64,000 nucleotides of DNA from Pyropia yezoensis (taxonomy: Eukaryota > Rhodophyta > Bangiophyceae > Bangiales > Bangiaceae), in NCBI GenBank assembly GCA_009829735.1, contig CM020619.1:20403816-20467815 (forward strand). Reading direction: 5' to 3'. The notes below the pieces were generated by a model. The model saw nothing but the letters and a program-made list of their open reading frames with translations, ran no database searches and was not told where the DNA came from. The translations under genes and the position numbers were made by a program. Shown here in pieces: positions 10,397 through 21,600 of this stretch. The stretch's first letter is position 1. Each line of letters starts with the position of its first letter.

Positions 10397-11189
10397 CCGC
10401 CAGCAGCTCGCAGTCACCGTAGGCTTCGTCTGCCGCGATACACAGGCCTTCTGCAATGAGCATCTGGATGAGAGGTAGGCTGCTATTGTTCAGGAATTGC
10501 CCAAAGTCGCTGCAGGCGAGCGCGGCCGAGTCGTGGGAAGACCCTGGCGTGCGACAGCTCATCCACAAAAACTCGTAGTTGGAGTCGCATATGGCTTGTA
10601 CGTTCAAAGCAAAAAAGCCCTTTCGGCACCAATGGTCTTTAGGGCACGCCACGTCCGCAATTGACGGCTGCTCTTGAGCAATGGCAATACCGTCCAGAGC
10701 CCCAATGATGTTGTTCAAAGGGCTATTTCCGCGCTTCTGGAAGCCCGCTGCAGCACGCCGCCGCCAATCAGCCTCCCATAGGGGCATCTCCATTTGCAGC
10801 TCCGGCGCGCTCAATATGGCATCTGTAAAGTCCCACACGGTGTCAAAAAAGGTTGTTTGTGAGGTCCTCGTGACAGCGCTTACGTCCAAGTAACTAGCGC
10901 CCGCATAATATCGCAAAGCCATAAACACGCGGCATTCCAATGGCACTCCGCGTGTTGGCATGTACGGGCGCACAATCTCCACGAGCCGCAAAAAGCATTG
11001 CTCGGACATACGGACAGCGCGGTGAAAGCGACGACCGTAAAATCTGCTCACGTCCTCAAACGTGACCGGGCCCGATAGCTCGATCCTATGGGTGCCATCT
11101 GTCCCCCCGCCCTCGCACGCCACCTCCGCAGCGGCAAGGTGAAGGTTCACCATAAACACCTCATCTTCCCAGTCGTCGTCACGACCCAT
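9999..11189 (-). CDS. PIF/Harbinger (HARBI1-type, DDE) transposase
   Basis: Intact 396-codon ORF starting MGRDDDWEDEVFMVN. It would cut and paste the surrounding element in the nucleus. The N-terminal half includes the helical region FEDVSRFYGRRFHRAVRMSE and CRVFMALRYYAGASYLD, characteristic of these transposases. The DDE core follows: first Asp in NNIIGALDGI (about residue 180), then the GSSHDSAA and AADEAYGDCELL segments that carry the second Asp, and the Glu in ARIHIEQAFG (about residue 300), followed by FLLHNLCRRHDA. Length and motif order match DDE_Tnp_4 proteins. No intron is needed. It lies convergent to the partner gene and ends close to it, the normal Harbinger layout. Confidence 0.9.
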   Translation of the reverse strand: MGRDDDWEDEVFMVNLHLAAAEVACEGGGTDGTHRIELSGPVTFEDVSRFYGRRFHRAVRMSEQCFLRLVEIVRPYMPTRGVPLECRVFMALRYYAGASYLDVSAVTRTSQTTFFDTVWDFTDAILSAPELQMEMPLWEADWRRRAAAGFQKRGNSPLNNIIGALDGIAIAQEQPSIADVACPKDHWCRKGFFALNVQAICDSNYEFLWMSCRTPGSSHDSAALACSDFGQFLNNSSLPLIQMLIAEGLCIAADEAYGDCELLAVPWPGGGGGNTWRDSYNFHQSSARIHIEQAFGQLVWRWGIFWRPLRMPFLKRPLVIKTAFLLHNLCRRHDAMPLSELGGRATASRTLVLGLNATGGEDSQPRRKRGKGSDLRDRMTASVESSGRLRPPVYRM

Positions 11190-11720
11190 AAGGCTGCGTG
11201 AGAAAAGCGGGGCTTCGGAGGGTAGGGGATAGGTGCGGGAGGGGGGGGCAGCGAGTGCGGGGAGAGCGGGGAGTTGGGGAGCGGCTCACGGGAGAAGAGA
11301 GGAGAGTAAAAAATGGGTGAGGGATATCGCCTGCTCACGGTCCGCCGCGCTGACGAGCGATGCGACGCGTGCGTCAAAGCAAACGCACGGCTAGCGCGAC
11401 TGTCCGCCCTTGGTGCATGGGCCAGTCGAGGGCGAGACGCACCGCTCGGCGGGTGACCCGGCGCGGCTGTCGTGATGCACACGAGCGAGTGGTGGTGGTG
11501 TCACCGCGTGATCCGACGGTGCGTCGCGGGAGCGACTGCTGCCGGGGTATGTGCCCGCGGCGGCTCGATTCTCGCCGAGGCCGACCAGCCGCCATCAGGT
11601 CCTCGAGACTGAATGAATGATATGGAATGTGCCCCCGCAATTACTGCATTTTATTTTGATAAAAAAACTGTGGACTCGGATGTCTCGGAGTGCGCATGTA
11701 GATGTGGCGTCGCGTTTGTG

Positions 11721-11773
11721 GCGCCACAAACGCGTCGCCACACACGAGCAGCAGTGTCTCGGACCGCCTCTTA
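11721..11773. repeat. Right TIR and target duplication (TTA) of Harbinger element
   Basis: On the minus strand the 50-bp TIR runs from 11770 down to 11721 and matches the left TIR apart from a few substitutions and a short insertion after CCGAGACAC. TTA at 11771-11773 is the target duplication. The inner part is a strong palindrome (GTTTGTGGCGCCACAAAC, 11714-11731). Confidence 0.85.
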
Positions 11774-13500
11774 GCAATCAGCTCGAAGAGTGCCATTCTC
11801 CAGCGTTCGCCATCAGCAATCTGACATCGTTGCGAGTTGGGATCCACATGCGCATGTCCCAGCGTCGTGCACGCTGACTAGCGTTGGCTGTGGAAGCATC
11901 GTCCAGCGGACTCGGTCGACGCTGGGCCATACGGTTGCAGCAGACTTTGCCGTCGCCGACACATACGCCCGTAGTGGGCTTTATACAGGCCGGTGCATGC
12001 GCATTATCATCTGATGAGAAGTGTCTCGTATGGTGCCCCACTGGTACAGCTATACCTCTCACCGGCGCACGCCACCGGCGCACGCAAAGCGCTCTCCCCT
12101 GCCCTCTGCACGCACCGATAGGCACCACCTGCCGTGAGCAGCCGAGCCTGACGAACAGGGCCCTACGCCCCTGCCACATCGCGCACAAGCTCACACTCCC
12201 CACGCAACCTTGACCGCACCGCCCAATGACAAACCCGATCACTCCCGACCCACAAGCCAGCTCTATGCGAAGTACTCCACCTGGACGACACTCCACACAG
12301 AGGAGTCCTATCCCGCCCCCACAGACCCGTGACAAACGGGAGGCCGCCCCACCGCCCAATGGCTGGCACAACTAGATCTGCTGCGATGCCACGCCATGCA
12401 AACGACTAATTGCTCACCCCCGCAGGCATGTCGCTCCCAAAATAGTGCAACGACGTAGCCACCCCACGCTCTGGGGCCTGCTGTCTGCTCCAGCACGCCT
12501 CCTACGCACAGACCGCCGCAGGCTCATGCTCCCGGTGACGGTGCTGTGTCCCTATTACCATCAATTCCCAGAGGCAGAGGCCGCCAGCACGGCCACTGCC
12601 GCTGAAGCGGCCGCGGAGACAGCGTCCACATCTGTGCCATCCCCAGCTCCTGCAGCACCAGCACGAGCTGCAGCAGCCGCAGCAGCCGCAGCAGCCGCAG
12701 AGACTTGTTCCGCGTCCGGAAGCCCGTTGGCCCGCGCGATGCTCCTAGCGGGGCCAATCTCGTTGCCGATCACGTCAGCGTCTCCGCTGCCCTCCTCCCC
12801 CGCTGTGATCACGTGCCCAATCTGGCCAGAGGCGCCCGCTGTCGAAGGGTGATTAGCCGTGGTCACGTACGGTAAGACAGGAACGGTACCGTCAACCACC
12901 GCCCGGTTCTTATCACGCTGGTCTGTGGCAAAAATCACTCGCACACGCGACACCCAAGCTGGGGCGGTGCACAAGGGCTGCCTCCCGTGTCGGGGGAACC
13001 GGAAGAAGTCAAGTCGCACACACACTGTCCCTGTTGTGGGGCAATCCCCCCACTGACAAACAAGAAGATGGTGTGTGTGCCAACAGTTTCTTGGTCGGGA
13101 CAGGGAAGCAAGGCCAAGCCCCGCTGTCCCTCCCCTTATCCCCCCAGGGTCCCCTCAGAATCTCGCCACCCAGAATCTCCCAACCCAGCACCTGCCCACC
13201 GGGCCACACGAAAATTCAAGACGATAAATGCAGAAAACCCTCAAATCCAAGTTGGATTTACTACTAAGCTAACTATCCCTAACTTAGGGAATATGAACCC
13301 AAATGCAAGTGGAGGAACGGGTCAGGCTAGTGGCCTGCCGCCCCTCGCATGGCACGTGTTGCCCCCCTACCTCACGCCTAGTTAACAGAGGCCGATCCTT
13401 GCCTTACGGGTTTTGAGGTCTCAGGTCCGCTCTGGTTGGATATCGCCCTGCAATTCTCTTGTGTGAGTGGCTGCACGTCTCTCTGTCAGTAAGTTTCTAT
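11774..13500. other. Region without a supported gene
   Basis: Short frames on both strands look like chance openings. 12590-12840 encodes an Ala-rich string because of the GCAGCC repeat. 13100-13330 is locally AT-richer and may be the remnant of an old LTR or untranslated region, but I found no matching partner in the window. Confidence 0.4.
12670..12700. repeat. (GCAGCC)n hexanucleotide microsatellite
   Basis: About five tandem copies of CAGCCG/GCAGCC. Confidence 0.8.
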
Positions 13501-13639
13501 CTTCAGATGCAAGAAGCTCATGTATATGAAAAGTATGTCCACGTGTAGGGGACTACCCCGGCCAGGACAGCTCTGGTGACATGCTGTGGTGGGCTTTTTG
13601 AGCCAATGGTTCGAAAAAGCAAGAAGGTTTGTACGTTTC

Positions 13640-16251
13640 CTACATGGAACCAGCAGTGCGGCCGAGAAACGAAGACGCAGTTCGATCGGCCTCTTCGAAC
13701 TGAGAGCCAGCCCACTTCTCGCCCTCCTTGACCGCCTGCTCCTCAGTCGAGTCGCACAGGGGTACGGCGACTTTGTTCTCCTTGAGTCGTCCGTCCCCCG
13801 GCTTGGTAGCTCGCCTCGCCCCCGGTGCCGCAGATGACCGCCGCGTATGCGGCGATCTATGGGAGTCACTCGAGTCCCGAGCGAGCGCCATCGCCCGAAG
13901 ATACATTGACGCGGACTCCAGCTCGGTCGCGGCCGGGTACTCGTCCGCATGCTGGTTCATGTGCCCGTGCCAGGCCTCAATGCCCTGCTCGCCGTACAGG
14001 CCAATACTGCCAAAACGGTCGAGAAAGTCCGGTGCGTGGCACCACAGCGCATGCAGCTTTGGAAACACGCGCACCCAGGGGAACGAGCGACACAGGAGGG
14101 TTACAAACTCCCTCGTGTCCGCACGAAACCGCACGGACTCCTCCCGGCTGATAACGGCCGCGCGGCTCAAAGTCGACCGCACGCCCCGCCACAGCTCCCA
14201 CGCTTTTGCATACGCGTCTGAGTCCTTTTTGGGAACGAGGGGCGCAAGCGTCGCACAGACCACGTCGCTCTTCTCGGCGATGGCGTGGCAGTCACGCCCG
14301 ATGAAGACGCCGCCGTGGTAGGGCGTCGGCTCGACACGAACAGCCAATCGTAGTTCGACCGCCAATTCGTCCGCATAAACTCGCCCGATCGCCGGCGACT
14401 TACAGAGGATGACGATTTCAATCGCCAATCGCAGAAGTCGAATCGTAACTCCCAAGAGGTTGTGCAATGGAATTGGAACCACTTGACGCGGATCAATACC
14501 AATCAGCGGCCGCTGCGCAATCGACCGGTGCACGGCAAGGACGAGCGCCCCGTCGCTGCCGCTCGAGTGCGTGGCGTGCATTGCGCGCAAGTGTGCGGCC
14601 GTACGCAGCAACCGCATCCCTTGAAGATCCTGCAGCGTGCCGAACTGGGCGTCCAGAGCCGCCTAGGCGGCACTCGGCGCCCTCGTGCTGTAACACCACA
14701 AGCACGGCATACTGGCATTCGGCCCCTTGTGGCCGTGGATGGCGCATAACGCCTCGTAGTCGCCGGAGGCGAAAAGACGGACTGCCCGCCGCGTGCCCGC
14801 CACAACAATACCTTGACGCACCAGCTGCCGCAGCTGCAGAAGGTGCTCCGCCAGCATGGCCGTGAGCTGGCATGCTTGTCCTTCGCCGCAGGGCACACGG
14901 CCACCAAAATCGTATTGGAAATCCAATTTGGACGACTCTGGTTGATAATTCCAGCAACAATCTTAACCGAGCTCGGCGACCCGCCCTTGTCCACACCAAT
15001 GGAGACGTGGATGTCCTTGACGTGGACGGGCGAGATGGCGGCCCACAGCTCCTCGTCCGCTGCGGCCGGCGGGGTGTACGCGTCCGTCTGGGCGTACTCC
15101 TTTCTGTGTGGGCCGCGGAGGAGCCGGTCCATGAAGAGGCCGGAGGCCGCCAAGGCATCCACCGCCTCTTGGATGGCCAGTCTCACGGAGGATAGGTGCG
15201 CTCCGGTGCTGGTCACGGCGACCTTCTTCGCCTCCGCGGCCGCCAGGCGCATGTGGGCTGCGCGCAAGTCTGGGATGCTCGCCATCGGGCTCCGCGAGCC
15301 GCCATAGCCCAGCCGCAGCTTGCTGAACTGCGTCGCCTTGACGCCCGCGGAGGCAATCGAACGAACCTGTGCCTCGACTGGCACAGCGGCAGGGCACGCA
15401 CCGGTTCGTGCACCCCCCCTGGCGCTGGTGGGAGCGCTCGCCGTCTGCTCTGACCCAGCGGCATAGGGGCGCTGAGTCACGCCCACTCCGAGAAGGCCTT
15501 CAACGTCCGCACGACGTCTCTTGGACTGCCGTGGCTGCACATCTTCCTCGCGCGGAACGGCGACTTTGACGTACTTGCACGGCTGGCCGTTGGAGTGCTT
15601 GGCGACAATCTCGGATGGAGTTAGATCCAGCAGGATAGCCGCTGCATCCATAAAGTAGGTCTTGCCCGAATCCTCGTCGTACTTGCCACCAATAAGTGCA
15701 TCGCGGAAGTCCTAAATACTTGGCGGTAGTAGTTGGGAGATGTTGGGTGCGGTCGTGCCGTTCGCCTCGGGCGCACATTGGTCGGTAGCGGCGTCTCGCA
15801 GCTGGCGGAGCGCGTTTTGAAGCTCTCTCCCGACGCCTGCGGCTTGCTGCTCAGCGTCACGCACTCTGGCGCGCAGCGCGGCCACCGCGCTCGCGTCCAG
15901 CGCGAGGCCCTGGGGGATGGGAAGCTCTCCAACAGCTCCCGAAGACCCTCCTGGAGCCGCAGGGCTGGCGCCGTACGCGCGCCTGTGCCGAGTGTAGCAC
16001 GGCTCGCACACGCCGGCGGGGACGCCGGACTTCGTCACTCCGGCCGCCTGTTTGCTTTTCGACTCGGGCAGCCGCGCGACCGCCAGCACCGCCGGAGATG
16101 TTCCTGCACCGGCCGTCGAGCGCCAGGCCGCCAAGGCGGCACCCGGCTTTAAAAACCGTTTGAGGCAGCGACAGCAGCCAAAGGCCAAGCTCCTGTTGGG
16201 AAAAACATCGTTTATGGCGTCATCACTAGGGGGGGGGGGGAGGGGGGACAA
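13640..16251 (-). pseudogene. Decayed large gene, transposon-derived in appearance, family not identified
   Basis: Three adjoining reading frames on the minus strand appear to be one broken gene. The N-terminal part (16251-15712) has a Cys-rich segment (FGCCRCLKRF and GVCEPCYTRHRR, possibly zinc-binding) and a coiled-coil-like stretch. It is separated from the next part (from 15651, LDLTPSEIVAKHSNG) only by an in-frame TAG at 15714-15712. Near 14890 the frame shifts into a segment with GDYEALCAIHGHKGP and PCLWC (14663-14926), then shifts again to 14617-13640, which contains PLHNLLGV, GRDCHAIAEKSD and LYGEQGIEAWHGHMN. These His/Cys/Glu-rich blocks recall large transposon-borne proteins of the KDZ or related kind, but I cannot name the family with confidence. 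No clear ATG exists at the 5' end. Confidence 0.5.
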
Positions 16252-16438
16252 AAAAAAAGAAAGATACGCGACACCAGAGCGGAAAGGGTACGTCAGTCAC
16301 TGTGCAGTCACTCAAAAAATGGTAGTACAATTCACGCATTGGTCCAGGCTCCCACGTGAGAAGCTTCTGCCCATAACGCACATTGCACCGTGCGCAGCCT
16401 GCTCCTTGGTGAGGTCCGCACCTATCGCGCCGGCATCC

Positions 16439-18665
16439 GATCGGCGTCGACGCCGACCCCGGAGCTGAACCCGGGAACCGGGACCGGTAACCCGATCGAC
16501 CACATTGAGACGCCGATGCTCGCCGGTGCCGGATCGACGTTTGGTACGGCACGGACGGCCGGGGCGGCGGACCGCCGCAACTGTCCTCTGACGACCTCAC
16601 GCCGCTGCCACCTTCACCAGGGGATTCCCTGATGGCATCATTGGCCCGCATCGAGGCCCGGTTCGCCGGGCTCGACGCCCGTCAAGAGCGTACGGAGGAC
16701 GCAATGGCGGTGCTGATGTCAGCACGCCATACGACGGTACCCCGTCGTATTCCTCCCACACCGGTACGGTTCGAACCGGCCGGACTACTTTCGGAGTCCA
16801 TCAGGGTCAACCCCGGTGTTGCTACCCCTGGAAAACCCCCGGACACGGCGGGTTATGGATCCGACTCGTCGGTTGAGTTGGAACGTAGCCATACGGAGCG
16901 CTACGCTCGGAGCACCCAGAGCGGGCTCCGCGGACATGGTCCGGCGGACACTTACGCCGGAACAGAGTCGGCGATGGGGGGAGACGGTACCGTCTCCCAT
17001 TACCCCCTCGACGACGGAGGCCAGGCAACTCGGGTACCCGAGGCGCCGACGCCGGAGGTTCCAGCGTCATTGGTGCAAGCGATAACAGCGCAGGTTACTG
17101 CGAGCTTACTGAAGCGGATGGAGTCCGATGAGTTTACTCATCAACTGGCCAAGCGACTGGATATCCAGGACGCGGACACGGAGATTGTCAACGAAGTCTT
17201 CAGGTCGGTACTGACTCCTGAACGTTATCGTTTGGAGGACCGATCCACTACCGTATCGGAATCGATGCGTACGATTTCGCACCGAGCGATCCGCTCTATG
17301 CAGACCCTTATGAAGCGAGTCCCTATGTTCGAGGGCCCTAACGGACGCCAGTTGGCAGTCATTGGCTTCTTGACTTGCTTCGAGGCAGCCGCGGACAAGG
17401 CACTCGTCAACGGGGGGCTGGCACTGGAGATCCTCCCGTTCTTTGTTGATGAACCGGTCCGAGGCATCCTCCGCCAGGCATCCCCGATGCCGGGAATGAG
17501 GGTCGCAGCCACTCCCATGGACTACCGTGGTCTACTGAAGGAGCTGCTTAGCAGCTACCTCAGTGAGGACAAGTGCGAAGACCACTATCGGGCCCTTCGC
17601 ACCGCCACCGCCCAGTCCTGGGAGGATGAAGAGATGTTTGGACGCCGGATCCAAGAGCTCGACTACGAGCTGGGGAAGCTCCTCGGTGAAGGGGAACTAC
17701 GGGCCATCCTGTTCGCAGAAGTACCCAACTATGTGCGGATATCCGCACGGGGAGCCAATACGGCTCGGACGAACTTCAGTCGACTGATGCATATGTGCAA
17801 GTCCCTAGGGGACGCCTACCGGGTGCTACACCGGGAATGCGCCTTGGCTCCGAAGCCCAAGGGTGAGGGAGGCAAGCCCAGTCTTACCTCGGTATCGAGG
17901 CAAGAGAAGGGGGAACGTAAGGCCGCCCCAGTACTGGTGGCGACCGAACATACCCCTACCGGTGAGGATGAACCTCCAGTCGACCAACTGGGCCACCTTT
18001 TGCTACCGGCGACGCCGGTGATCGATGAGCATGGTACGGTAGCGTACATCGCCCCGGCTGGGACACAGTTTCAGGTCAACTAGGGAGCGGGCCGGCGCGT
18101 GCAGTATGTGCGGACTACGGGGTATGCCCCGGTTACGGGTAACCCTCACCAACCCCTGCCGACATGGGCAGTGCGTACGGAGGCACCTCCGCACATCGCT
18201 GGTCGAAGCAACCGTCTGGAGGAGTCCATGTTCCAGTTGGCACCGGGACCCAAGGCCTACCAAGGGGCGGGCACTCGGGCGCCCGAGGCAGGCAACCGGA
18301 CCTATGGAGCCAACCCGACGCGGACGCCCGGGACGGCCGGCACGTCCGGATGTATGTTGTGCCGAGACCCGCAACACTGGGTGTCCTCATGCCCGCTCAT
18401 CCCGGAGGAGTCTCGACGGGCTGCGGCGCAACGCAAGGCATTAATTGGGGAGTATCCCGCCAGAGGCCCGGCACCGGGTAGGCAGCAAGCTCCAGGGGGA
18501 GTACTGGCAGTCGAGGAGGCACCTCCTTTCCCGGATATCCCGGAAGATAGTACCCGGCCGAGCACGGGAAACGAGCATGAGGAAGGACGACACGGGGTCG
18601 CTGGGGTAACCCTAGCAAGCCACCCCGGACTGCCGCGGGGAAAGCCCCACGGAGAGCGCGGTTGA
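16439..18665 (+). pseudogene. R1 gag (capsid and zinc-knuckle nucleocapsid), disrupted
   Basis: Gag would form the retrotransposon particle and bind its RNA. Coding starts with SASTPTPELNP (16442-16474), shared with the R1-type 5' fragment, in a frame that must switch between about 16510 and 16600 to reach the long frame containing MASLARIEARF (ATG at 16632). The N-terminus looks coiled-coil-forming; the capsid region covers about 17200-17850. An in-frame TAG at 18081-18083 separates it from the nucleocapsid part, which has a CX2CX4HX4C zinc knuckle (CMLCRDPQHWVSSC, near 18350). The gag frame ends at 18665 and overlaps the pol frame in the -1 register, so frameshifting may have joined them. 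Confidence 0.75.
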
Positions 18666-21600
18666 GCGGACGCCGCATCAACCCCCGGGTACACCTTCCG
18701 GCCCCGACGACACGGCGTCAGGGGATTGATGACCAACCACCAAGGTTGGGAGGAGAGGACGGGAAGCCCCGTCACATGGAACCAGAAAAGGGCCCTGTTC
18801 AGGATGCCCGAGCTACACCGGATATCGGTGTAGGCCACGTACTGTTCACCTTGGAGAGCTTCAAGGTATCAGACACACTGGGGGTTGACCCCCAGTCGAC
18901 CCGATCGTATTACCCTGTACCGGATACAGGGGCCGGACCTAACCTGATCCGGAAGGATACCTTCTCGGACAAGTGGCTCCTGCGAGTCAGAGTTGCTCGG
19001 GGGCCCATGACCAAGGATGCGAATGGTCGTCTCATTCGTACGACCGCAGCGATGTCGCTGCGGGTCACCATCGGGGAGCTCACTACGGAAGTTGACTTCC
19101 TGGTGTGTGAGACTCTATCTGTGCCCTGCATACTGGGGTGCACCTTCATCAACGTTCACGTGGATGCAATCCGGCCGGGCCGGAGGACCGTCGAGCTGCA
19201 AGAGGCCGACGGGACTACGAGAGGACAGACAGCTATCGTCAGGGACCTGACGCTACAAGGGGGCCACGTTAACGTGGCTGAGGTATACGCCAGCGTAGAA
19301 CCGAAGACACTCCGGCTGGCGAAGCGGACTCGCTTTGAGCCGTTATCGGAGACCGTCCTGCCGGTTCACTGTGACCTCGCAGGCATCTGCAGAGTCCAGT
19401 CCAACCTACGAACCTACAAGCGCCATGGGTTGACCATGGCCAACGGTATCGTAGACCTCCCAGCGGGGAGGTCATCACTGCTCGTGATGGCGAACTATCG
19501 CCGTAATGCAGTCACCCTTCCGAAAGGAACTATCCTCGGGATTGCCGAGCTCTACGAAGAAGATATCCTTACCCCTGACAAGGAAGGTCAAGTGGAACCA
19601 CTTGAGGTACTGGCAGTCGCCGAGACCTCCGAGCGGCTGCAACCCGATGACGGGAAGCCTATCCCATCGACAGCTCCGGCGGACATGCCGCCAAAGGACC
19701 AAGAAGCCTTGAAGGCACTGGCCGAGGCTGACCTCGACCACCTTCCCCCTTCGGTAGCTGAAGGGGTACGACGGATGCTAAGAAAGCATGACGTCATGTG
19801 GACCGGCGGGGCGCTGGGTACCATTGGGGCAACGCAACACCGTATAGACCTGGTACCAGGTGCTCGACCAGCGCGGTCGCAACCGCATCGCGGGGGACCT
19901 ATGCAACGCGATCGTTGAAGGAGCAGTGAAGAGGACGAGCGAAGCTAAGGTGATCCGACCTTCGATGTCGGAGTGGGGCGCCCCAGTCGTTATCGTACCG
20001 AAGAAGGATTAAACCTCTCGGTTTTGCATCGATTATCGACGCCTCAACTTGGTTACCAAGAAAGACTCATACCCTTTATTAAGGATGGACGAGTGCATCT
20101 ACTCGCTGGGGGAGGCCTTAGTGTTTACCACTATCGACTGCAATGCAGGGTACTGGCAGATCCCAGTTGCGGAAGAGGATATCCCCAAGACGGCGTTCGT
20201 CTGTCACAGTGGCGTGTACGAGTTCCTAAGGACGCCCTTCGGATTGTCCAACGCCCCCGCAACATTCCAGCGGGCCATCGACATTATACTGTCGGGAGTC
20301 AAGTTGCGTAACTGCCTGGTGTACTTGGACGACGTCATCGTCTTCTCGCGTAACATGGATGACCATGTGCAACATGTCGACGAGGTACTCACCCTCTTGC
20401 GGAACGCCGGGGTAACCCTGCGCCTCAAGAAGTGCGCCTTCTTTCAGCAGACCGTCGAGTATCTGGGTCACCAAATCACACCAGGTAAACTGGGAGTGCT
20501 CGAAGCTAATACCCGGGCCCTCCGGGATGCGCGATACCCAACCACCCAGACACAGCTGAAAAGCTTCCTGGGGATGTGCAACGTATACCGACGGTTCGTC
20601 AAGGACTTCGCTCGTATAGCCAAACCGTTAACGGTTCTGACGAGCAGCGCCTTGCAAAACGTACTCCAACCTCCCTCGCCCAGCGAGGGAGAGGCATTCG
20701 AGCTGCTCAAGCAAGCTCTGCTAGCCTCACCCGTGCTTGCGTTGCCGCATAGACGCGGGACCTTCGTCATCGACGTCGATGCCTGCGATACCCAAGTGAG
20801 ATGCACCCTGTTACAAGGTGAGACCATCATCGGTACCGATAATGCTATCCCGGACCTACATCCGGTAGGGTTTTTCAGCCGGACACTCAACCCGGCTGAG
20901 CGTAGCTATAGTGCCACCGAGCGCGAGTGCCACGGAGTCATATGGGCAGTGCAACTGCTCCGGCCATACCTGGAAGGTTCCAGGTTCATCGAAAGGTCCG
21001 ACCACGAACCTTCACGATGGCTTCTCAACCTTGGTGACAAGGATCCCGACAGCCACGGTCGGCTAGCCCGGTGGAGGCTGAAGATGGCCGATCACGACTA
21101 CCGGACCATATATAAGGCCGGCTCCACCCATCATCTGGGGGACGCGCTGTCGCGACTCGATACATCGAGCGGGGTTACTTGACAGGTGGACGAGGACATC
21201 CCGGTTGTTCCAGTTTACATGGTGGGTAATGCTACCCAAGGTATGGCTGACCATACCATGGCACACCTTGCGTGCCCATTGACCCTCGCGGACTTCCGCG
21301 AGGCACAGGCCAATGACGATGACTGTAAACGCCATCGTGCCAACCTCCTGGCCGGCACGGCCGGCATCTTCTCCGAGAATGAGGACGGCCTCATATACCG
21401 GCGGGCACCCGCCGATAGACGACATCAGGTCGTGGTTCCCGTGTCCTTACGGCAAGCCGTCATGGAACGAGAACACGAGAACCCCACAGCCGGACGCCCG
21501 GGGGGTTCGCGCATGTTCGCAGCAATGCGAAGGTTCTTCTACTGGCCAGCTATGGCCGTCGACGTAATCGGCCACGTGCGGGGATGCCACCCGTGTGCAC

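Larger units (their letters stand above)
1476..11770. mobile_element. PIF/Harbinger DNA transposon, complete with TIRs and TTA target duplication
   Basis: Both ends are visible. The left end begins GGGGCGTTCCGAGACACG and the reverse complement of the right end begins GAGGCGGTCCGAGACACT; similarity runs for about 50 bp to TTTGTGGCGC. The element is flanked by TTA at 1473-1475 and TTA at 11771-11773, the 3-bp target duplication typical of PIF/Harbinger. Inside are a plus-strand DNA-binding partner gene and a convergent minus-strand HARBI1-type transposase, the usual two-gene layout. As drawn it is 10295 bp, but 3940 bp of that (duplicate block plus 500 N) is an assembly artefact, so the real unit should be near 6.36 kb. 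Confidence 0.88.

Noticed and set aside
12445-12852. 135-codon Ala-rich plus ORF
   Set aside because: Arises from the GCAGCC microsatellite; the complementary strand is equally open.
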